DNA of 12,008 bases, from NCBI GenBank assembly GCA_033720695.1, contig JAWWCA010000113.1, positions 1-12,008 on the forward strand, written 5' to 3'. Every line of letters starts with the position of its first letter. Position 1 is the stretch's first letter. This stretch comes from DATGQT01 sp033720695 (GTDB lineage Bacteria; Bacteroidota; Rhodothermia; Rhodothermales; Rubricoccaceae). Made by a program: the position numbers and the translations under genes. Positions 1-5,181 of this stretch are shown piece by piece. The notes beneath the pieces are model-generated. The model was not told the origin of the DNA. It ran no database searches and saw only the letters and a program-made list of their open reading frames with translations.

Positions 1-3000
1 GGTCCTCCGCGTGACCTCGGTGACGATGCCGCAGACGGTCTGGTCGCTCTCGTGCGGGACGGCCTCGGTCTCGCCCATCTGCATCGTGGCGAAGGTGCGG
101 GCCTCGGCGGCGTAGTCGTCGAGGGGGTGGCCGGAGACGTAGAAGCCCATGAGGTCGCGCTCGTAGCGGAGGGCCTCGCCCTTGGCCCACGGCTCCTTGT
201 GGGGGAGCGCCGGCACGAAGCCGTCGCCGTCGCCGTCGGTCTCGCCGAAGAGCGAGTTCTGGCCGGCGGCCTTGTCGGCCTGCCGCTTCTGCGCCCACGA
301 GAACGCCACCTCGATGGCCTCGCACTGCTGGGCGCGGTGGCCCTCGAAGGCGTCGAGGGCGCCGGCCTGGGCGAGCGCCTCCAGCGTCTTCTTGCCGACG
401 GCCCGGAGGTCGAGCTCGCGGACGAGGTCGAAGAGGTCGGTGAACGCGCCGCCGGCCGCCTCGCGCGCCTCGATGAGCGCCTCGATGGCGCCGTGGCCGA
501 CGCCCTTGATGGCGGCGAGCCCGAACCGCACGCGCCCGCCCTCGACGGCGAAGTGGGCGTCGGAGCGGTTCACGCACGGCGGCAGGATCTCCAGCCCCGC
601 CATGCGCGTCGCGTCGAGCGCGATGGCGAGCTTCTTGGAGTCGTGCATCTCCGTCGTCAGCACGGCCGCCATGAACTCGGCGGGGTAGTGCGCCTTGAGG
701 TAGGCCGTCTGGTAGGCCACGACGGAGTAGGCGGCCGAGTGGCTCTTGTTGAAGCCATAGCCCGCGAACTTCGCCATCATGTCGAAGACCTCGTTGGCCG
801 TCGTCTCGTCGACGCCCTTCGCGGCCGCGCCCTCGACGAAGACCACGCGCTGCTTGTCCATCTCGGCCTGCTTCTTCTTGCCCATCGCGCGGCGGAGGAG
901 GTCGGCACCGCCGAGGGTGTAGCCGCCCATCGTCTGGGCCATCTGCATCACCTGCTCCTGGTAGACCGGGATGCCGTAGGTCGGCTCCAGGATCTCCTGC
1001 AGCATGGGGTGGGGGTAGGCGACGCGCTCGTGCCCGTGCTTCCGCGCGATGTAAGTCGGGATGAGGTCCATCGGCCCCGGCCGGTAGAGCGCGTTCATCG
1101 CGATGAGGTCGTCGAGGCACGTCGGCTTCAGCTTCCGCATCCACTCCCGCATCCCGTCCGACTCGAACTGGAAGATGGCGACGGTGTCGCCGCGCTGGAA
1201 GAGGCGGTACGTCGCCTCGTCGTCGAGGGGGATCGCGTCGAGGTCGATCGTGACGCCGTGGTTCTCCTGGATGAGGGCGAGGGCGTCGTCGAGGATGGTG
1301 AGCGTCTTGAGGCCCAGGAAGTCCATCTTGAGGAGCCCGAACGCCTCGATCCACTTCCCGTCGTACTGCGTCACGACGGCGTCGCCGCCGCCCTGCTTGC
1401 CGCGCTGAACGGCAACGGGCACGTACTCGCTCACGTCGCCCGGCGCGATGATGACGCCGGCGGCGTGGACGCCGGTGTGGCGGGCCGAGCCCTCGAGCAC
1501 GCTGGCGAAGTGGACGAGCTTGCGGATCTGGGGGTCCGACGACGACCACAGCCCGGCGAACTCGGGTACCTCCTTCTGCGCCCGCTCCAGGTTCACGCCC
1601 ACGCCGTCGGGGATGAGCTTGGCGATGCGGTCGGCCTCGGGGAGCGGGACGCCGAGCACGCGCGCGACGTCGCGGATGACGCTCTTGGCCCCCATCGTCC
1701 CGAACGTCACGATCTGGCAGACCGACTCGCGCCCGTACTTCTGGACGACGTAGTCGATGACCTTGGCCCGCCCGCGGTCGTCGAAGTCGATGTCGATGTC
1801 CGGCATCGAGACGCGCTCGGGGTTGAGGAAGCGCTCGAAGAGGAGGTCGTAGGTGAGCGGGTCGATGTTGGTGATGCCGAGGCAGTAGGCCACGGCCGAG
1901 CCCGCCGCGCTCCCGCGCCCGGGGCCGACGGAGACGCCGAGGTCGCGGGCCGCCGTCGTGAAGTCCTGCACGATGAGGAAGTAGCCCTCGTAGCCCATCG
2001 CCTCGATCACGCCGAGCTCGTAGTCGAGCCGCTCGCGGACCGCCTCGGAGACGGCGCCGTAGCGCGCCGCCGCGCCCTCGTAGGTGAGGTGGCGGAGGTA
2101 GGCGGCCGGGGTGGGGAACGCCGCCGGGAGCGGGAAGTGCGGCATGAGGAGCTGGCCCATCGGCAGCTCGAACGTGCACTTGTCGGCGATCTCGCGCGTG
2201 GCGTCGAGCGCGGCGTCCACGAGCCGGGCGCTCTCGAAGACCCCCTCCTGCACGCTCGGCGCGAACGCCGCCCGCATCTCGTCGGCGCTCTTGAAGAAGA
2301 ACTGGTCGTTCTCGAAGCGCATCCGGTTGGGGTCGTGGAGGTCCTTCCCCGTCTGGAGGCAGAGGAGCACGTCCTGCGCCTCGGCGTCGGCCTGCGCCAC
2401 GTAGTGGACGTCGTTGGTGGCGACCACCTTCACGCCGTACTCCGCCGCCCACCGCATCAGGACCGCGTTGCATTTCCGCTGCTCCGGGATGGCGTGGTCC
2501 TGGACCTCGATGTAGTAGTCGTCGCCGAAGATGTCGAGGTAGGCCTCGAAGACCTTCCGCGCCTCGGCCTCGCCCTGCTTCAGGATCGCCTGGAGCACCT
2601 CCCCCTGGAGGCAGCACGTCGTGGCGACGAGGCCCTCGCTGTGGCGCGTCAGCGCCTCCCGGTCGATCCGCGGCTTGTAGTAGTAGCCGTCGGTGTAGCT
2701 CAGCGACGAGAGCTTGATGAGGTTGCGGTAGCCGGCCTCGTTCTTGGCCAGGAGCACCTGGTGGTAGCGCGTCCGGTCGCCCCGGTCGTCCATCGCGGGC
2801 GAGACGTAGAACTCGCACCCGAGGATGGGGAGGACGCCCGAGGCCTTCGCCGCCGTGTAGAACTCGGGGACGCCGTAGAGATTCCCGTGGTCCGTGATGG
2901 CGACGGCGGGCATCTCCAGCTCGGCCGCGCGCGCGACGAGGTTCTTGATGCGGGCGGCGCCGTCGAGGAGGGAGAACTGGGTGTGGCAGTGGAGGTGGCA

Positions 3001-3012
3001 GAACTCCGGCAT
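1..3012 (-). CDS. dnaE: DNA polymerase III subunit alpha, 3' end cut by window edge
   Basis: Catalytic subunit of the replicative polymerase, which extends DNA at the fork together with the sliding clamp. The reading frame opens at ATG 3012-3010 and stays open to base 1, giving 1004 codons; related proteins have about 1150-1250 residues, so the C-terminus lies outside the window. Seen in order: an N-terminal PHP domain starting HLHCHTQFSLLDGA (residues 6-19) with ITDHGNLYG (39-47); the polymerase palm with VGPGRGSAAGS, the acidic MPDIDIDFDD (403-412) holding the first two catalytic aspartates, and KMDFLGLKTL with the third aspartate near D564; then fingers, a helix-hairpin-helix segment (KGVGHGAIEAL) and the beginning of the OB fold. 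QNSLF at 918-922 matches the internal beta-clamp-binding pentapeptide of DnaE proteins. No Shine-Dalgarno sequence precedes the start; the leader is C-rich. A DnaA box lies 71 bases upstream. Identification is very secure. Confidence 0.97.
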   Translation of the reverse strand, partial: MPEFCHLHCHTQFSLLDGAARIKNLVARAAELEMPAVAITDHGNLYGVPEFYTAAKASGVLPILGCEFYVSPAMDDRGDRTRYHQVLLAKNEAGYRNLIKLSSLSYTDGYYYKPRIDREALTRHSEGLVATTCCLQGEVLQAILKQGEAEARKVFEAYLDIFGDDYYIEVQDHAIPEQRKCNAVLMRWAAEYGVKVVATNDVHYVAQADAEAQDVLLCLQTGKDLHDPNRMRFENDQFFFKSADEMRAAFAPSVQEGVFESARLVDAALDATREIADKCTFELPMGQLLMPHFPLPAAFPTPAAYLRHLTYEGAAARYGAVSEAVRERLDYELGVIEAMGYEGYFLIVQDFTTAARDLGVSVGPGRGSAAGSAVAYCLGITNIDPLTYDLLFERFLNPERVSMPDIDIDFDDRGRAKVIDYVVQKYGRESVCQIVTFGTMGAKSVIRDVARVLGVPLPEADRIAKLIPDGVGVNLERAQKEVPEFAGLWSSSDPQIRKLVHFASVLEGSARHTGVHAAGVIIAPGDVSEYVPVAVQRGKQGGGDAVVTQYDGKWIEAFGLLKMDFLGLKTLTILDDALALIQENHGVTIDLDAIPLDDEATYRLFQRGDTVAIFQFESDGMREWMRKLKPTCLDDLIAMNALYRPGPMDLIPTYIARKHGHERVAYPHPMLQEILEPTYGIPVYQEQVMQMAQTMGGYTLGGADLLRRAMGKKKQAEMDKQRVVFVEGAAAKGVDETTANEVFDMMAKFAGYGFNKSHSAAYSVVAYQTAYLKAHYPAEFMAAVLTTEMHDSKKLAIALDATRMAGLEILPPCVNRSDAHFAVEGGRVRFGLAAIKGVGHGAIEALIEAREAAGGAFTDLFDLVRELDLRAVGKKTLEALAQAGALDAFEGHRAQQCEAIEVAFSWAQKRQADKAAGQNSLFGETDGDGDGFVPALPHKEPWAKGEALRYERDLMGFYVSGHPLDDYAAEARTFATMQMGETEAVPHESDQTVCGIVTEVTRRT

Positions 3013-3082
3013 CGGCGGGGTGGGGGACGAGGGACAGAAGCCGCACCGGAAGAAAACCGCCGCGCCCCCCGGCTTCAACCCG

Positions 3083-3091
3083 TGTGGATAA
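3083..3091 (-). promoter_or_regulatory. DnaA box upstream of dnaE
   Basis: The minus strand reads TTATCCACA, an exact match to the high-affinity DnaA box consensus. It sits in the 162-base gap between dnaE and the divergent kinase-like gene, 71 bases before the dnaE start codon. Six of its nine bases are A or T in a G+C-rich setting, so chance occurrence is unlikely. Four bases further toward dnaE a TTG (3078-3076, minus) lies about 21 bases from TTCTTCCG (3054-3047), a weak resemblance to a Bacteroidota-type promoter. If real, the box would abut the upstream promoter element. I see no second box and no AT-rich unwinding region, so a regulatory site is more likely than an origin. Confidence 0.6.
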
Positions 3092-3174
3092 CTCCCGCGC
3101 CGGCCCGTGCCGAGAACCGGGCGCGCCTCGGTCGGGTTCGGCCGGCACCACCCGAACCCACCGCACCGACCCTC

Positions 3175-3879
3175 GTGGACCCGCTCCTGATCGTGTACCT
3201 GGACGCCTACCACCTCGGCGACCCGCTCTTCCTCGACCGCTTCGCGCAGACCGTCCGGGCGCGCGAGGGGCCGCTCCTGCTGCTGCACGGGACCGGCGAG
3301 GCGGCCGAGCGGGCCCTCGAAGCCGAGGGGCTCGTGCCGGCGCGGGAGGGGGGCGTGCTCCGGGTCGAGGGGACGGCGCAGCGGGCCCTCGTCGAGCGTG
3401 CCGCGCGGGACCTCAACCGTCGGATCGTCCACGCCCTCAACGAGGCCGGCGTCTCGGCGCTCCGCCTCACCGGCACCGAGCGTGGGCTGCTCCGGGCTGC
3501 CCCCGACGGCGCGGTGACGGTGGGGCGGACGGCCTGGCTGCGCGCGCTCCCGCAGCAGGGGGTGGTCCCCGTCGTCGCGCTCCTGGCCGAGCGGGAGGGG
3601 GATGGGGTGGAGCCCTCGCCGGGCGGGGCCGCGGCGGCGCTCGCCCAGGCCCTGGCCCCGGACGACGGGCCCCCGCCCGTCGTCGCCGTGTTCGCGCGCG
3701 CCGCGCCGCGAGATGGAGCCGACGCAGCCGTCGCGGCCCCGGAGGTGGCCGAGCGGGTCTGCCACGAGGGCGTTAGGGTCCGCGTGATCCAGCCCTCGGC
3801 TTTGCGCGGGACGGGCGTCCCCGAGGGATCCGACCTCCCCGCCGCGGGGGGCTCCGGGGCGGCGGACGCGCGGGGATGA
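3175..3879 (+). CDS. Divergent acetylglutamate-kinase-like (amino acid kinase fold) protein
   Basis: A 234-residue product if translation starts at GTG 3175. It resembles the amino acid kinase fold in order: a first strand LLIVYLDAYHLGD (residues 4-16), a second-strand loop LLLLHGTGEAAERAL (34-48), then NRRIVHALNEAGVSALRLTG (81-100) followed by TERGLLRA, which parallels the N-acetylglutamate kinase stretch around 'vN..lva.Ln..Gv.avgLsG.Dg.l..a'. The usual first-strand catalytic Lys-x-Gly-Gly is replaced by Tyr-Leu-Asp-Ala, and the His-Gly-Gly-Gly loop reads His-Gly-Thr-Gly, so kinase activity is doubtful. The C-terminal third is Ala/Pro/Gly-rich and ends with a low-complexity tail. There is no ATG or ribosome binding site at the start. 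GTG 3082 is an alternative upstream start but would add a proline-rich leader overlapping the DnaA box; GTG 3193 would cut the first strand. It is divergent from dnaE. Family assignment is tentative. Confidence 0.6.
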   Translation: MDPLLIVYLDAYHLGDPLFLDRFAQTVRAREGPLLLLHGTGEAAERALEAEGLVPAREGGVLRVEGTAQRALVERAARDLNRRIVHALNEAGVSALRLTGTERGLLRAAPDGAVTVGRTAWLRALPQQGVVPVVALLAEREGDGVEPSPGGAAAALAQALAPDDGPPPVVAVFARAAPRDGADAAVAAPEVAERVCHEGVRVRVIQPSALRGTGVPEGSDLPAAGGSGAADARG

Positions 3880-3892
3880 CGCCCAGATCGCC

Positions 3893-3909
3893 CAAAACGG
3901 CCGGTTTTG
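3893..3909. repeat. 17-bp dyad next to the histone-gene promoter
   Basis: CAAAAC and GTTTTG form a perfect 6-bp inverted repeat around GGCCG, 14 bases after the stop of the kinase-like gene and one base before the TTGACC promoter element of the histone-like gene. As RNA it would be a weak hairpin with no following U-tract, so it is a poor terminator. Its position suits an operator. No regulator can be named from the sequence. Confidence 0.35.
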
Positions 3910-3910
3910 C

Positions 3911-3941
3911 TTGACCCGTAGAGGTCGTGGGACGTACCTTG
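3911..3941 (+). promoter_or_regulatory. Probable promoter of the histone-like gene
   Basis: TTGACC (3911-3916) is followed by TACCTTG (3935-3941), with 21 bases between the TTG and the TA. This fits the Bacteroidota housekeeping pattern TTG-N19-21-TAnnTTTG with one base missing in the T run. Read as a classical sigma-70 promoter, only the upstream half (5 of 6 bases of TTGACA) is good. Transcription would start near 3948-3950, giving a leader of about 80 bases before the ATG at 4031. Confidence 0.6.
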
Positions 3942-4019
3942 GCGCATCCCTTCAACGGTGGCTTGGCTTCGGGCGACGCCATCTCGACCAGGCCCCGCCT
4001 TTCCCACCCCCACACTCTC

Positions 4020-4025
4020 AGGAGG
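4020..4025 (+). promoter_or_regulatory. Strong ribosome binding site of the histone-like gene
   Basis: AGGAGG lies five bases before ATG 4031. It is the only full Shine-Dalgarno sequence in front of a gene in this window; most other starts follow C-rich stretches. It fixes the start codon and suggests strong translation. Confidence 0.8.
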
Positions 4026-4030
4026 CTTTC

Positions 4031-4210
4031 ATGGCAGACCGATTCAACGAGCTCCAGGACTTCGTCAACGACCTCGAGCGCGACTTCTCCCAGTTCTACC
4101 AGAAGGGCAACAAGGCCGCTGGCACGCGCGTCCGCAAGGCGATGCAGGAGCTGAAGAAGATGGCGCAGGACATCCGCGTCGAGGTGCAGGAGAAGAAGAA
4201 CGCGATGTAG
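4031..4210 (+). CDS. Histone H1-like protein, Hc1 family, short form
   Basis: A 59-residue, highly charged, almost wholly helical protein. The central KGNKAAGTRVRKAMQELKKM (residues 25-44) is the hallmark of the short bacterial histone H1-like (Hc1) proteins common in Bacteroidota and relatives, which are believed to bind DNA and help compact the nucleoid. The N-terminal part (FNELQDFVNDLERDFSQFYQ, 5-24) looks like an amphipathic or coiled-coil helix, and the C-terminus ends EVQEKKNAM. The lysine/alanine-rich tail of chlamydial Hc1 is absent, so DNA contacts would have to come from the KGNKAAGTR-R-K core. The start is fixed by AGGAGG. The gene is a single transcription unit with its own promoter (3911-3941) and terminator (4235-4268), as expected for an abundant protein. 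Family assignment is secure; the function is taken from the family. Confidence 0.88.
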   Translation: MADRFNELQDFVNDLERDFSQFYQKGNKAAGTRVRKAMQELKKMAQDIRVEVQEKKNAM

Positions 4211-4234
4211 GGCGACGATCCGCCGACCCTTTTC

Positions 4235-4268
4235 GAGCCGCGTCGCCCGCCGACGCGGCTCTTTTTTT
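4235..4268 (+). terminator. Rho-independent terminator of the histone-like gene
   Basis: A perfect 11-bp G+C-rich stem, GAGCCGCGTCG with CGACGCGGCTC, closes a 5-base loop (CCCGC) and is followed at once by seven T. It begins 24 bases after the histone-like stop codon and ends 10 bases before the next start codon (4279). A CTTTT run lies just before the stem (4229-4233), so weak activity on the opposite strand is possible. Confidence 0.9.
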
Positions 4269-4278
4269 CCCCCGCCCT

Positions 4279-5169
4279 ATGCGTCTCCTCCTGATCGTCG
4301 CCGCCCTCCTGCTCGCTGCCGCCCCGCTCCGGGCCCAGGACGACCCGCCGCCGCTCACCGCCGCCGACGGCTGGCGCTCGACGCTGACGGCGGGCCTCGC
4401 CCTGAGCCAGGCCGCCTACGCCAACTGGCAGGAGGGCGGCGTCAACACGCTCGCCGTCACCGCCTCTAGCGAGGGCACGTTCGAGCGCGTGATCGGCCGG
4501 TTCAAGCAGCGCCACGACGGCCGCCTCGCCTTTGGCCTCGTGCGCCAGGACACCCTCGAGGTCCGGAAGGCCGCCGACGTCATCCGGTACGCCTTCGCGC
4601 TCCAGTACCGCACGGGCACCGCGCTCCAGCCCACCGTCGCCGCCGGCGCGCGGACCCAGTTCGCCGCGGGCTACGACTACGACCCCGACTCCACCGACTA
4701 CCCCACGCTCGACGTCGTGCCCGGCCGGCGCCTCAAGGTGTCCGACTTCGCCGCGCCGCTCCTCCTCACGCAGACAATCGGCGTCACCTACGACCCCGAC
4801 CGCTGGTACACCGCCCGCATCGGGCTGGGGCTGAAGGAGACCGTCGTGACCATCGAGCGGCTGCGGCCCGTTTTCGGGAACGCGCCCGACGAGAGCGTCC
4901 GCGTCGAGGCGGGGCTCGACGCCGAGGTGCGCGTCGAGCGCGCGCTGATGGAGAACGTGCTGCTGCGGTCCCGCCTCGGGCTGTTCCAGTCGTTCACCGA
5001 GGTCGGCGACGCGGCCCCCGACGCGCTGTGGGAGAACACCCTCACGCTGAAGGTGAACGACCTGATCAACGTGAACGTGGAGGGGGTGCTGCTCTTCGAC
5101 CGGAACGTGAGCGAGGACGTGCAGCTCAAGGAGGTGCTCTCGGTCGGCCTCGCGCTGGCGCTCCTCTAG
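4279..5169 (+). CDS. DUF3078 family outer-membrane protein
   Basis: A 296-residue protein with a clear signal peptide: MRLLLIVAALLLAAAPLRA, probable cut between A19 and Q20. The mature part starts QDDPPPLTAADGW and contains W32, a 'LALSQAAYANWQEGG' stretch and the GGVNTLA that mark DUF3078. It is then rich in alternating polar/hydrophobic strands (for example IGVTYDPDRWYTARIGLGL and INVNVEGVLLFDRNV), as expected of an outer-membrane beta-barrel. The family is widespread in Bacteroidota and has no settled function. The start ATG lies only 10 bases after the T-tract of the upstream terminator and has no Shine-Dalgarno, so it is read by terminator read-through or from a promoter inside the histone/terminator region. 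The next gene follows after 12 bases, so the two are probably co-transcribed. The C-terminus ends in Leu-Leu rather than the aromatic residue common in barrels. Confidence 0.82.
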   Translation: MRLLLIVAALLLAAAPLRAQDDPPPLTAADGWRSTLTAGLALSQAAYANWQEGGVNTLAVTASSEGTFERVIGRFKQRHDGRLAFGLVRQDTLEVRKAADVIRYAFALQYRTGTALQPTVAAGARTQFAAGYDYDPDSTDYPTLDVVPGRRLKVSDFAAPLLLTQTIGVTYDPDRWYTARIGLGLKETVVTIERLRPVFGNAPDESVRVEAGLDAEVRVERALMENVLLRSRLGLFQSFTEVGDAAPDALWENTLTLKVNDLINVNVEGVLLFDRNVSEDVQLKEVLSVGLALALL

Positions 5170-5181
5170 CCGGCCGCCGCC

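Noticed and set aside
3083..3091. Replication origin at the DnaA box
   Set aside because: A single box with no AT-rich unwinding region, no cluster of further boxes and no dnaA/dnaN neighbourhood.
3082..3174. Upstream GTG start for the kinase-like gene
   Set aside because: Would add a Pro/Arg-rich leader through the DnaA box with no resemblance to the family.
52..3879. Very long plus-strand open frame covering dnaE and the kinase-like gene
   Set aside because: Antisense shadow of dnaE over its first 3000 bases; the protein is Val/Glu/Arg/Leu-rich low complexity. Only its last part, from 3175, makes sense as a gene.
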